Positions 43,342 to 51,852 of a stretch of 64,000 nt of DNA are shown here, in pieces. The notes beneath the pieces are model-generated. The model saw nothing but the letters and a program-made list of their open reading frames with translations. It did not search any database and was not told the DNA's origin. The translations under genes and the position numbers were made by a program. The stretch comes from Halorientalis sp. GTDB lineage: Archaea > Halobacteriota > Halobacteria > Halobacteriales > Haloarculaceae. The stretch spans positions 1-64,000 of the forward strand of contig NZ_JAQCNH010000041.1 in the NCBI RefSeq assembly GCF_028275115.1. Reading direction: 5' to 3'. How positions within the stretch are numbered: position 1 is the first letter of the stretch; each line of letters begins with the position of its first letter.

Positions 43342-44931
43342 TTAGCGGAAGCGCATGTAACCGCCGATGGCGACGACGACGACGACACCGACGCCGATCA
43401 GCGGGAGCGGGAAGCCACCGCCGCCGCTGCTCTCTTCGACGTCGATGGGGAGGCGGTAGCGGTCCGAGAGCAGCGTGTCGCCGTCCGCGTCGTCGTACTC
43501 GAAGTCAACCGACAGCGGGTACTGTTTGGGCAACGCGTCGCTGGCTCCGACGCTGAAACCGATCGTCGTCGACTCGCCGGGCCCGAGTTCGTCGATGTAC
43601 GCCTCGGAGTCTGAGACGCTGATCGGGCTGTCTGCGAACATCTTCGCCGAGATAGCCGACAGTGTCTCGTTGGCCGTGTTGGTGACCTCGACACCGATGG
43701 TGGTCGAGCCGCCGTCCTCCACCGAACCGTTGACGATGCTGACGGCGAACGCGTCCGAGCCGGGTGCCACGTCCACCCGGGCCGGGAGGTCGTCGCTCGT
43801 GCGCGAGTCGCCCTCGGTGTCGCGGTAGTCGGCGACGAAGACGAACTGCTTGGGGCCGCTCGCCGCGGCGTCGTTGACCTCTATCTCCATGTCGAAGTCG
43901 GCCGCCTGCCCCGGTTCGAGCGTGCCGACGGAGTACTCCCGGTCGGTGGGGTTGAGATTCTGTAACTGGCCGGTGAGTCGGACGACCACGTCACGGGCCA
44001 CCAAGTCACCGCCGTTCCGGACGGTGCCCGAAATGGTGCCGTCCTCGCCGACCCGGAGCGAGGGCTCGACGTTCGACAGCTCGAAATTCGTCTCCGGCAG
44101 CGGGGTCACGCCCAGCGAGCGGCTCTTGGACTGCCGGGTGACACCGTCGCTGTCGTCGTAGCTAGCGGTCACGCGGAAGGCGTAGCGCTGTTGTTCGGCG
44201 TTGTCCGACGCCGTGACGCGGTACTCGATGGTCTTTCGCTCGCCAGGCTCCCACTCACCGGCGTACCGGGTCCCGGAACTCGACTGACCGAACGTGAGGT
44301 CGCTGTTCAGCGACTCCAACTCGACACTCGCGTCGCTGGCCGTCTCGGTGCCCGTGTTCTCCATGATGACACCGACCGTCCCGGTCGATCCGATCTGCAC
44401 GTCGGACTCGGTGTCGACGATCTCGAAACGAGCGCTGTCCTCGACCCGGAGCGTCACCTGGAACGTGTCCGTCTCGCTCTGTTCGTTGTAACTTCGCAGA
44501 CCCGCGTCGGACTGGGTAATCTTCGAGTAGTACTCGTACTCGACTTCCGCCGTTAGGGTGTAAATCCCGGGCTCTGCGTTCTCGGCTACGCTGATGTCGA
44601 ACGGCACCTGAGTCGAGGACTCGCCGGACAACTGTCCGACGGTCCGCTGGTTGGTTTCGATTGTCACCGGTGCCGACCCGGAGCGCAGGTCGACCGTCAT
44701 TCCGCGGGCCTTGGTGACCTGTGACTCCAGCCCACTGGCGGACCCGTAGTCGACTTCGCCCTGGTTGTTGACCTGCAGATTCAGCGTTCTGTCCTCGCCC
44801 TGCGTGACACGGCTGTCGTCGAGAGACGCCGATAGCTCCGGGTTACCAGACACGACGAACCCGCCGAGCGCCGGCATCGGGACTAAAAACAATGCAACGA
44901 CTGCAAGAGCTGCGAGTTGTGATCCTCTCAT
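43342..44931 (-). CDS. CARDB/COG1361-type surface protein
   Basis: 529 residues. Signal peptide 1-23 (LAALAVVALFLVPMPALG), then about four Ig-like COG1361/CARDB repeats with the recurring phrases GTVGVIMENTGTETASDASVEL, GTISGTVRNGGDLVARDVVVRL and TTIGVEVTNTANETLSAISAKM, and a C-terminal helix (PLPLIGVGVVVVVAIGGYMRFR) anchoring it in the membrane. Such proteins regularly precede MMPL transporters in archaea and may act as an extracellular accessory. A TetR-type site (44935-44952) lies four bases ahead of its ATG. Confidence 0.87.
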   Translation of the reverse strand: MRGSQLAALAVVALFLVPMPALGGFVVSGNPELSASLDDSRVTQGEDRTLNLQVNNQGEVDYGSASGLESQVTKARGMTVDLRSGSAPVTIETNQRTVGQLSGESSTQVPFDISVAENAEPGIYTLTAEVEYEYYSKITQSDAGLRSYNEQSETDTFQVTLRVEDSARFEIVDTESDVQIGSTGTVGVIMENTGTETASDASVELESLNSDLTFGQSSSGTRYAGEWEPGERKTIEYRVTASDNAEQQRYAFRVTASYDDSDGVTRQSKSRSLGVTPLPETNFELSNVEPSLRVGEDGTISGTVRNGGDLVARDVVVRLTGQLQNLNPTDREYSVGTLEPGQAADFDMEIEVNDAAASGPKQFVFVADYRDTEGDSRTSDDLPARVDVAPGSDAFAVSIVNGSVEDGGSTTIGVEVTNTANETLSAISAKMFADSPISVSDSEAYIDELGPGESTTIGFSVGASDALPKQYPLSVDFEYDDADGDTLLSDRYRLPIDVEESSGGGGFPLPLIGVGVVVVVAIGGYMRFR

Positions 44932-44934
44932 GCT

Positions 44935-44952
44935 TGATTGAACGTTCAGTCA
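44935..44952. promoter_or_regulatory. TetR operator candidate 1
   Basis: TGATTGAAC-GTTCAGTCA is an 18-base palindrome with one mismatch, almost touching the start of the CARDB-type gene. It is nearly the same sequence as site 3. Confidence 0.7.
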
Positions 44953-44966
44953 GTACGCTTGTCTGA

Positions 44967-44982
44967 TTGAATGTTTATTCAA
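44967..44982. promoter_or_regulatory. TetR operator candidate 2
   Basis: TTGAAT-GTTT-ATTCAA shares the half-site of the other two operators but with a four-base spacer. It overlaps an AT-rich GAATAAAC (minus strand) that may be the TATA region of the exporter operon. Confidence 0.5.
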
Positions 44983-45038
44983 CACAAGTATCTTTTCATT
45001 CGTTTCCCGGCATCGGGAGCCGAAAAACTATTAATCGG

Positions 45039-45056
45039 TGATTGAATATTCAATCA
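45039..45056. promoter_or_regulatory. TetR operator candidate 3
   Basis: TGATTGAAT-ATTCAATCA is a perfect 18-base palindrome ending four bases before the tetR ATG and just after TATTAA (45029-45034), so bound protein would block transcription start. It suggests autorepression. Confidence 0.75.
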
Positions 45057-45059
45057 ACA

Positions 45060-45674
45060 ATGCCGGAGCGGAGGGACCTGTTCGAGGCGAACCCGGACGA
45101 CACACGCGAGGCCATTATGAAGGCCACGTACGACGCGCTTTCGAGGCACGGATACGCCGATCTGACGATCCAGCGCATCGGCGACGAGTTCGACAAGAGC
45201 AAGTCGCTGTTGTATCACCACTACGACAGCAAGGACGCGTTGCTGGTCGACTTCCTGAGTTTCATGCTCGAACGGATGGAAGGCACCATCCCGCTCGAGC
45301 AGGCCGACGCTGCGGACGAGCGCCTGCGCATCGGGTTCGACCACGTAATCTCCGAAATCATCGACGGCGACCGCCAGGATTTCAACCGCGCGATGACGGA
45401 GCTGCGCGCCCAGTCGGCGCACGACGACGCATTCTGCGAGCAGTTCTCGAAAAACGACCGGTACTTCGAACAGCGAGTCCGGGTCATCCTCGAAGCGGGC
45501 ATCGACCAGGGTCTCTTCCACGACGTCGACACGGAGCAGGTCGCCTCGATGCTCGTCACGATAATCCAGGGCGCGACGTTTCAGGCGACGACCTCGACGG
45601 AACCGGACCTCGAAGCGGTTCGCGCGGAGCTCGATGCCTACATCGAGTCTCGTCTCCTCGTCGACGACGCCTGA
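45060..45674 (+). CDS. TetR-family transcriptional regulator
   Basis: 204 residues from ATG 45060. The N-terminal helix-turn-helix (REAIMKATYDALSRHGYADLTIQRIGDEFDKSKSLLYHHYDSKDALLVDFL, residues about 15-65) is classical TetR. The C-terminal helical domain, about 130 residues, would bind a ligand. It is transcribed divergently from the CARDB/MMPL operon, with three related inverted repeats between, so it most likely represses itself and the exporter. Confidence 0.92.
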   Translation: MPERRDLFEANPDDTREAIMKATYDALSRHGYADLTIQRIGDEFDKSKSLLYHHYDSKDALLVDFLSFMLERMEGTIPLEQADAADERLRIGFDHVISEIIDGDRQDFNRAMTELRAQSAHDDAFCEQFSKNDRYFEQRVRVILEAGIDQGLFHDVDTEQVASMLVTIIQGATFQATTSTEPDLEAVRAELDAYIESRLLVDDA

Positions 45675-45698
45675 CCCGCCGTAATCGTGCGTCGTCGG

Positions 45699-46115
45699 TC
45701 ACTCCTGGAACTCCCGTCCGGCGCGTTCTTTCCAACTCCGCTCCTGTGCCCGCTCCTCGGCGTGGCGCTGCCCGTCCGCAACCGCCTCGCGAGCCTCCGT
45801 TTCGAAGCCCTCGATCTCCGCGAGAAAGTCCTCCTGGAAGCTCTCCAGCACGTCGTACGACCAGCGGTCGTCGTCGATGACACCCTGTGGGAGGTACTGG
45901 TCTCGCACTGCGTCGGCCAGGTCGTCGTAGCCACACTCGCGCAACAGCGGCTCAGCCGCCGCGAGGTGGTCCATCGCGTGACCCGTGCTGTGGTGAAACT
46001 CCACCAGATGCCCGTGCGCCCGGTGGAGACACTCCAACCCGAGTTCGATTCTGTGTAACGCTGCCCGTTCGTCCTCGGTCAGGTCCGCCGGTGCCGTCGA
46101 TCCGTCCGATGCCAT
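45699..46115 (-). CDS. Conserved haloarchaeal helical protein of unknown function
   Basis: 138 residues, His-rich in the first half (LHRIELGLECLHRAHGHLVEFHHSTGHAMDHLAAAEPLL), which suggests a helical bundle that could bind metal. The second half is strongly charged. No membrane segment and no family name that I can give. Codon composition supports a real gene. Confidence 0.65.
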   Translation of the reverse strand: MASDGSTAPADLTEDERAALHRIELGLECLHRAHGHLVEFHHSTGHAMDHLAAAEPLLRECGYDDLADAVRDQYLPQGVIDDDRWSYDVLESFQEDFLAEIEGFETEAREAVADGQRHAEERAQERSWKERAGREFQE

Positions 46116-46203
46116 GTCTCATGTTACCACATACCGCGTATTGAAACTATCGCGCCGAGCGGCTACCACAACCCATAGGTGTCGGTACCCCCAGATGCCG
46201 GCT

Positions 46204-47547
46204 ATGCGCCGCCGTCAGTTCCTCGCGGCGACGGCCGGGGCTGCACTGGTCCCGACCGCCGCCGGTCGTCCCCGTTCACAGTCTTCCTCGTTCGAACCAC
46301 TCGGGACACTCGACATCACGGGTCTCGCAGAGACCGTCCTCGGTGACGGCGGCACCACGGCCTTCGCCGCCGTCTCCGACGGGTTCGTGACCGTCGACGT
46401 CGCTGACCCGACCGCACCCGCACTGCTGACCGAGCGCCGTGACATCCTCACGGACCGCGACGGCGGGCCGCTGCGGGAGATCTGGGACGTGAAACTCGAT
46501 GGCGACCGCCTCGCCGTCGTCGGCCCGGCAAACCCGCAGGCCAGCGCCCTCCAGGCCGTCGTCTTCTACGACGTGAGCGACCCTGCTGACCCCGAGCAGT
46601 TGGGTGTCCACGAGACGCCGTATCCAATCCACAACTGCGACCTCGAGGACGGTGTGGCCTACCTCACTGCCAACGGGGCCGCGAGCGTCGGCCTGGTGAC
46701 GGTTTCGGCCGGCACAGCCCCCGAACGACTGGGTAGTTGGGCACTCACCGACCACGACCAGCGGTGGGCCGACGTGCGATACTCGCTCGCGAACCTCCAC
46801 GACGTGTTCGTGCAGGACGGTCTGGCACACCTGGCCCACTGGGACGCTGGCACGTGGATCGTCGACGTCGAGGACCCGACCGACCCGTCGTTCGTCTCCC
46901 GGGTTCGCGGTCGTCCGGTCGAAGACCTCCGCGAGTTCGGACGCAGAGCCGCACGGCGCGACGGACTCCGGCAGCCAGGCAACGACCACTACGTCGCCGT
47001 CGACGACGCCGGTGACCTGCTCGGAATCGGGATTGAGGCGTGGAACGACCCCGGTCCCGGCGGGGTCGTCCTCTACGACGTCTCCGACACGACCCGTCCG
47101 AAGCGGCTTACCCGGATCGACCCGCCGCCAACCACGGACGCCAGCTACCGGAACGGCGTCTGGACGACCGCCCACAACTTCGAGTTCTCCGGGGACCGCC
47201 TGTACACTTCCTGGTATCAGGGTGGCGTGAAAGTTTTCGACGTGAGCGACCCCGCGAACCCCGCCGAGATCGCCGCCTGGCGCGACACCGACGACGCCTG
47301 TTTCTGGACCGCCCGACCGGCGGGTGAGTTCCTCGTCGCGGCCAGCGTCGACCAGCCACCCGGAATCGACGTCACCGAACGGCTGTACACCTTCCCCGAT
47401 CCCGGATCGGGGCTGACCCCCGACGACGCCACCGAGACACCGACCGACGGCACGACCGCCGCCAGTGGCCCCGGGTTCGGCGTTCTCGCGGGCCTCGCCG
47501 GACTCGGACTGGGTGCGTGGCGCATGGCCCGAGGCCGGACGAAGTGA
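46204..47547 (+). CDS. Tat-exported LVIVD-repeat protein with PGF-CTERM tail
   Basis: 447 residues from ATG 46204; ATG 46195 adds three residues. MRRRQFLAATAGAALVPTAAG is a twin-arginine signal. The body holds beta-propeller-like LVIVD repeats: TVDVADPTAPAL, FYDVSDPADPEQLG, IVDVEDPTDPSFV, LYDVSDTTRPKRL, VFDVSDPANPAEI. A Thr-rich linker leads to PGFGVLAGLAGLGLGAWRMARGR, the PGF-CTERM motif cut and lipid-anchored by archaeosortase A. It is therefore a cell-surface propeller protein of unknown ligand. Confidence 0.87.
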   Translation: MRRRQFLAATAGAALVPTAAGRPRSQSSSFEPLGTLDITGLAETVLGDGGTTAFAAVSDGFVTVDVADPTAPALLTERRDILTDRDGGPLREIWDVKLDGDRLAVVGPANPQASALQAVVFYDVSDPADPEQLGVHETPYPIHNCDLEDGVAYLTANGAASVGLVTVSAGTAPERLGSWALTDHDQRWADVRYSLANLHDVFVQDGLAHLAHWDAGTWIVDVEDPTDPSFVSRVRGRPVEDLREFGRRAARRDGLRQPGNDHYVAVDDAGDLLGIGIEAWNDPGPGGVVLYDVSDTTRPKRLTRIDPPPTTDASYRNGVWTTAHNFEFSGDRLYTSWYQGGVKVFDVSDPANPAEIAAWRDTDDACFWTARPAGEFLVAASVDQPPGIDVTERLYTFPDPGSGLTPDDATETPTDGTTAASGPGFGVLAGLAGLGLGAWRMARGRTK

Positions 47548-47563
47548 GGCCTCGGCCTTTTTT
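47547..47563 (+). terminator. Terminator after the LVIVD gene
   Basis: AGGCC-TC-GGCCT followed by a run of six T (47558-47563) directly after the stop codon. Confidence 0.6.
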
Positions 47564-47618
47564 CCATGTTTCTGTACCGAGTGGTCGCCGGAGGCGATCC
47601 GAGGCGAAAACGGTGGGA

Positions 47619-49022
47619 TTAGAGCGCGTTCTCGACAGCACTCGCCACGCTCCGGGCTCTCTCGGCTAACCTCCCGGACACGTCGCCGTCCTCGACGGCA
47701 GCGTCGAGTTCGTCGTCGTCGACGCGTTCGACCCGACCGTCGCCGTGTTTCACCACGTCAACGTGGAGGTCGACGTACCGGACGGTGTCGGGGAAGACCT
47801 CGACGGGAGTGCAGACGTTGACGTACGTCCCTTTCCGGCGGTCCTCGGCGTCCCGGTAGACCGTCGCGTACCACCACCGACCCTCCTTGAACTTCGTGAC
47901 GGCTACGTCGCCGGCCTCGATTGGCTCGCCGATTGCGTCGAGCGTCCCTCCCGGCGAGAGCTCTCGCGAAACCGTGACAGTCCCGTCGGGGTCGTGCCCG
48001 GCCACGTCGCCCCGTCCGAGGCTGATGTACCGGCCGTCGGGCTTACCGTGGCCGATCTCGACCGAGTCACCCTCGCGTGGTCCGAACTGCCGAGTCACCA
48101 CGCCGAACGGAAACGCCTCCTCGTCGTCGCCGGTTTCCAAGCCACAGACCGCCTCCGCGAAGTCGACGGCCGTGCTCGCGCGGTCGTCGCCAGCCTTGAT
48201 GCGGTGGTGCCCGGCCATCGTCGGGACCACCTCGCGTCGGCGCTCGTCCAGCGCGAAGCGTGACTCGCGCCCGAACCACACCCACCGCGTCACCGTCCCG
48301 TCCCAACGCCGCCCCAGCGACCCCTCACCGGGGTCGGGCGCGCCATCGAGCGCGTCGTCCAGCGACGCGGCGCGCTCGTTCTGGGCCGTTAGAGCGTCGG
48401 CCAGTGCGTCGAACTCGGCGTCCTCGGAGCGCGGGCCCCACCGAACGCCCCAACCGTCCCGGGGGTCCGCCGAGACCAGGTCGACGATGTCGGCTGGCCC
48501 GCCGCCGCGAGTGGTCGACTCGCCCCGGACCAGTTCGGCCAGCGCACCCGTGAATCCGAGCTCCGTGGACAGCACCGGCCGGTTCGAGTCCCAGGGTGGT
48601 GCCGGCTCGCGCACCTGGACGCGAACCCGGTCGTCCGTCTCGACGCGACCGTCGGCGCGGTCGTACGGCAAGAACCCTTCCACTCCGTCGTCAAGGCGGA
48701 CGACCGCACCGCTGCCCAGCGTCTCGGTTACCCGACCGTCGAACACCGCATCCCGTGGTGCCGGGTCGAGCCAGCACAGCGTGTCTCGCCCGACACCGGC
48801 GAGCATATCGGCCAGTGTTTCGACGACCTCCGGAGTGCCGGCGACGCCGACGCCCTGCCGGTCGCGCGTCGTCTCGACCCTGGCGTCGGCGTGGATCGTG
48901 GGAAACGACCCCTCGAAGCGGTTAGCGATCGCGTCGGACGCCTGCACCGTCGACAGGTCCGCGCGGTCCTCGATGGCCGCGGTCAGGGCCGTGCTGTAGA
49001 TGCCGCGAACGCGGACGTTCAT
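47619..49022 (-). CDS. FAU-1-type RNA-binding protein / RNase E/G-like
   Basis: 467 residues. The first half resembles an RNase E/G S1-like region (MNVRVRGIYSTALTAAIED..., DGVEGFLPYDRADG). The C-terminal half holds a DUF402 domain (AVTKFKEGRWWYATVYRDAEDRRKGTYVNVCTPVEVFPDTVRYVDLHVDVVKHGDGRVERVDDDELD). This arrangement is that of archaeal FAU-1, shown in Pyrococcus to bind AU-rich RNA and implicated in 5S rRNA processing. It overlaps the upstream gene by four bases. Confidence 0.88.
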   Translation of the reverse strand: MNVRVRGIYSTALTAAIEDRADLSTVQASDAIANRFEGSFPTIHADARVETTRDRQGVGVAGTPEVVETLADMLAGVGRDTLCWLDPAPRDAVFDGRVTETLGSGAVVRLDDGVEGFLPYDRADGRVETDDRVRVQVREPAPPWDSNRPVLSTELGFTGALAELVRGESTTRGGGPADIVDLVSADPRDGWGVRWGPRSEDAEFDALADALTAQNERAASLDDALDGAPDPGEGSLGRRWDGTVTRWVWFGRESRFALDERRREVVPTMAGHHRIKAGDDRASTAVDFAEAVCGLETGDDEEAFPFGVVTRQFGPREGDSVEIGHGKPDGRYISLGRGDVAGHDPDGTVTVSRELSPGGTLDAIGEPIEAGDVAVTKFKEGRWWYATVYRDAEDRRKGTYVNVCTPVEVFPDTVRYVDLHVDVVKHGDGRVERVDDDELDAAVEDGDVSGRLAERARSVASAVENAL

Positions 49023-49393
49023 AGCGAGTCCGGGTCGGTCGTGAACCGCACCCGGTCGTGGACGGTCGGACCGAGGGTCAACTCCACGGTCTCCTCTGTG
49101 AGGACGCGGCCGCCCTCGACGTAGACACCCCAGCCGTCGAACTTGAGATACCCCCGGAGGTCGTCGGCGTGCGTGTAGAGGTCGACGTACGCCACGTCGT
49201 GCTTGGCTACGTCGCCGGCGCTGTGTGCGAGGTCCATGTCCGAGTGGACGGTGTCGAGCCCGTCGAAGAAGTCCTCGATAGCGTTGGCGTCTTCGGCCGT
49301 CGATTCGACGACGCGCTCCGAGGCCGTGCCGATTTCGTCGGTCGAGAGACCAACCTCTCGAAGCGCCCGCTGTGTTCGCTGGTCGAAGTGCAT
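49019..49393 (-). CDS. Small conserved haloarchaeal protein (DUF7532-type)
   Basis: 124 residues. MHFDQRTQRALREVGLSTDEIGTASERVVESTAEDANAIEDFFDGLDTVHSDMDLAHSAGDVAKHDVAYVDLYTHADDLRGYLKFDGWGVYVEGGRVL is conserved next to FAU-1 genes in haloarchaea, a family I recall as DUF7532. Its stop overlaps the FAU-1 start by four bases. Soluble, role unknown, probably linked to RNA processing or translation by context. Confidence 0.68.
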   Translation of the reverse strand: MHFDQRTQRALREVGLSTDEIGTASERVVESTAEDANAIEDFFDGLDTVHSDMDLAHSAGDVAKHDVAYVDLYTHADDLRGYLKFDGWGVYVEGGRVLTEETVELTLGPTVHDRVRFTTDPDSL

Positions 49394-49418
49394 GGTCGGC
49401 CGTTGGCGGGCCGGGACC

Positions 49419-49577
49419 CTAAAGAATCAGGTTCAGGACCTGCACGAAGACGCCGAAGAAGGCGCCGAAAGCGACGACTGTTCTCGGGTCGATCCGAATC
49501 GCGTTGTTGTCTTCGGCGTCGAAATACCGGACCAGTCCGGCACTCGACATCAGGCCCCCGCCGTCGTTACTACTCAT
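49419..49577 (-). CDS. secG: Preprotein translocase subunit Sec61-beta
   Basis: 52 residues, read directly from the minus strand between 49577 (ATG) and the TAG at 49419-49421. The sequence [30 protein letters not shown] is the conserved archaeal Sec61-beta motif, followed by one membrane helix ([18 protein letters not shown]) at the C-terminus. It is a small component of the Sec translocon. It lies 25 bases upstream of the DUF7532-type gene on the same strand, so Sec61-beta, that gene and FAU-1 appear to form one operon. Confidence 0.93.
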   Translation of the reverse strand: MSSNDGGGLMSSAGLVRYFDAEDNNAIRIDPRTVVAFGAFFGVFVQVLNLIL

Positions 49578-49725
49578 ACCCGACTGTGACCGGTGTCCGG
49601 TTGTAAGTGTTTCGCCTCGACTCTAATAAGAACACCCGGGAACGAACGGGCAGTTAAATCGGTTCTGATACGGAAGAGAACGCTGACAGGGTGATACACG
49701 TTATACTGTGTCACTGGGGGAAGCG

Positions 49726-50676
49726 ATGACGAACGAGACCACTCACGAGACCGAACAGAATAGGGACCGGGGACTGAACCGACGAAGCGTGCTGAAAGCC
49801 ACGTCGGCGGCAGCGGTCGGGACGGTTGGCCTCGGCGCGGCGACCGGAACGGCCACGGCAGAGGAGGCCGAAGAGGAACTTCTCGGGAACTGTCTGGGTG
49901 ACGTGCCACAGGCACCCGACGACGCGCCCGTCGTCGACCTGACGGGCGACGGACCGACCACCCGGGGCGCGGTGCCATCGGGCGAAAACGAGGTGCTATT
50001 TTACATCCACGGCTGGCTCGAAGACGCCACGGGCGGCGGCGAGAACCAAGGACAGGCGCTCGCGGCGGCGCTTGAGGGCCAGGGATACGGCGTCTCCGTC
50101 GTCTCCGTTCTCTGGGAGTCGAACACGCTCAATTGGTGGGGTGCCAAGGACGCCGCCGATGCGACCGGGACGGACTTCGCCGGCTGGCTCGACAGCTACA
50201 TGACAGACAATCCGGACACGACGGCCCGGGTCGTCGGCCACTCGCTCGGTGGCCGCGCCGCCTACTCGATGCTCGACGCCCTCGAGGGCACGGTCGCGTC
50301 GGTGTCGGCCGTCGGGGCCGCGAACGACCCCGACACCGTCTGTGAAGACGGTCGGTACGGCGACGGTATCGCCAGTTCGGCCGACGCGGTGTACAACTTC
50401 TACTCGGGCAACGACGACATCGTCTGTGGCGCCTACAAACTCCTCGAGATGACCGAAGCCGTCGGCGGCGTCGGTGCAGAGTGTGACGGCGGCTGGTTCG
50501 ACGAGGGGTCGACTCCGGACACCTACACGGACGTAGACGTGAGCGAATCCGTGCTGAACCACTGCGACTACTTCCGGCCCGACGTGGGCTGTGTCCCGCA
50601 GATGGTCGACCGCATCGACGGCGGCGGGACCGATCCGGCAGGTGACGACGGCGACGACGGCGACGGCTGGTGGTGA
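49726..50676 (+). CDS. Tat-secreted alpha/beta hydrolase (lipase-like), copy 1
   Basis: 316 residues. The twin-arginine signal LNRRSVLKATSAAAVGTVGLG (residues about 18-38) ends in A-T-A. VLFYIHGWLEDATGGG contains the oxyanion-type HGW, and VVGHSLGGRAAYSMLD holds the nucleophile Ser in GHSLGG. CDYFRPDVGC near the C-terminus places a conserved His (LNHCDYF) as likely catalytic base. Four or more Cys suggest disulfides. Family: secreted haloarchaeal esterase/lipase-like proteins. Ends in an Asp/Gly-rich tail. Confidence 0.87.
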   Translation: MTNETTHETEQNRDRGLNRRSVLKATSAAAVGTVGLGAATGTATAEEAEEELLGNCLGDVPQAPDDAPVVDLTGDGPTTRGAVPSGENEVLFYIHGWLEDATGGGENQGQALAAALEGQGYGVSVVSVLWESNTLNWWGAKDAADATGTDFAGWLDSYMTDNPDTTARVVGHSLGGRAAYSMLDALEGTVASVSAVGAANDPDTVCEDGRYGDGIASSADAVYNFYSGNDDIVCGAYKLLEMTEAVGGVGAECDGGWFDEGSTPDTYTDVDVSESVLNHCDYFRPDVGCVPQMVDRIDGGGTDPAGDDGDDGDGWW

Positions 50677-50782
50677 CCGACCCACCGCTCTGATTCCACC
50701 CACCGCCGAGCCACCGGCTACCGCCATTACCCTGCACACGCAGAGCGGCAGCCCCGCGCCGACCTCCGTGTATATTTCTGTG

Positions 50783-50796
50783 TTTCATCGATGAAA
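50783..50796. promoter_or_regulatory. Palindrome upstream of hydrolase copy 2
   Basis: TTTCATCGATGAAA is a perfect 14-base palindrome about 60-75 bases before ATG 50859, near AT-rich GTATATTTC (50769-50777). A possible operator. Confidence 0.4.
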
Positions 50797-50858
50797 TTTA
50801 GTACGAGGGTCGAGTACCGCCATTCCGTGTGGGGGGACTCACACAGAGGGGGATACAG

Positions 50859-51806
50859 ATGGGACACACTTCGAAGGACGAACAGGGTACTGACGCGGAA
50901 TCGACGCGGAACGGAATCGACCGGCGGCGCGTGCTGCAGGGTGTGGCTGCGGGCACGGTCACCGTCGCCGGACTCTCGGTGACGAGCGGATCGGCGGTCG
51001 CACAGGGGGAGGACCGGCTGGACGGCAACTGTCCGGCGATTCCCTTCGGCGCGCCTGAGGACTTCCCGACGGTCGACCTGACGGGTGACTCGCCGACGGC
51101 GAGCAACGTCCCGGCGGGCCAGGAGGAAGTCGTGTTCTTCCTGCACGGCTGGCTGGAGGCGTTCACCGGTGGTGCGGTGAACCAGTCGGTAGCGCTGCAG
51201 GAAGCGCTCGCACAGAACGGCAAGGACGTGCCGGTCGTGGCGGCCAAGTGGCCGGCGAACTCGCCCAACTGGTTCGGCCAGAAAGACGTGTCCGAACAGG
51301 CGGGTGCGGACCTCGGCAGCTACCTCACAGATTACACCGACGCCAATCCGGACACGACGATCAGAGTCGTCGGCCACTCGCTGGGCGGCCGGGGTGTCTA
51401 CGACATGCTGGACTCGGCGCAGTACGACACCACCGTCCAGTCCGTCTCGGCGCTCGGTGCCGCGGTCAATCCGGTTACCGTCTGTGACGACGGCCGGTTC
51501 GGTGCCGCCATCGCCGACGGTGCCGAGGAAGTGTACAACTACCACTCCGAAGGCGACGACATCGTCTGCACGATATACGACATTCCCGAGGGCCCGTCCG
51601 GCGTGGGCTGTAGCGGGTCGGACTGTCCCACGGGCTTTTTCGGACTCGACGACGGTCAGCCCGACAACTACACCGACGTCGACGTCACGGGTACCGTCGA
51701 GAACCACTGTGACTACTTCCGGCCCGACGTGGGCTGTGTCGACTTGGTCGTGAACGACTGGAGCGACCCTGACGACGACGGTGGTTTCTTCGGCGGCCTG
51801 TTCTGA
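50859..51806 (+). CDS. Tat-secreted alpha/beta hydrolase (lipase-like), copy 2
   Basis: 315 residues from ATG 50859. Paralogue of the preceding gene with the same order: twin-arginine signal IDRRRVLQGVAAGTVTVAG, VVFFLHGWLEAFTGG, WPANSPNWFGQKD, RVVGHSLGGRGVYDMLD and VENHCDYFRPDVGC, ending DDDGGFFGGLF. The linkers differ, so the duplication is not recent. It has its own upstream region (about 180 bases). A Bat-type regulator gene is convergent downstream. Confidence 0.87.
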   Translation: MGHTSKDEQGTDAESTRNGIDRRRVLQGVAAGTVTVAGLSVTSGSAVAQGEDRLDGNCPAIPFGAPEDFPTVDLTGDSPTASNVPAGQEEVVFFLHGWLEAFTGGAVNQSVALQEALAQNGKDVPVVAAKWPANSPNWFGQKDVSEQAGADLGSYLTDYTDANPDTTIRVVGHSLGGRGVYDMLDSAQYDTTVQSVSALGAAVNPVTVCDDGRFGAAIADGAEEVYNYHSEGDDIVCTIYDIPEGPSGVGCSGSDCPTGFFGLDDGQPDNYTDVDVTGTVENHCDYFRPDVGCVDLVVNDWSDPDDDGGFFGGLF

Positions 51807-51852
51807 GCGCCGTCCCGGTTGCCGGCCCAGCCGGTGGGCCGGCCCGTGCTCG

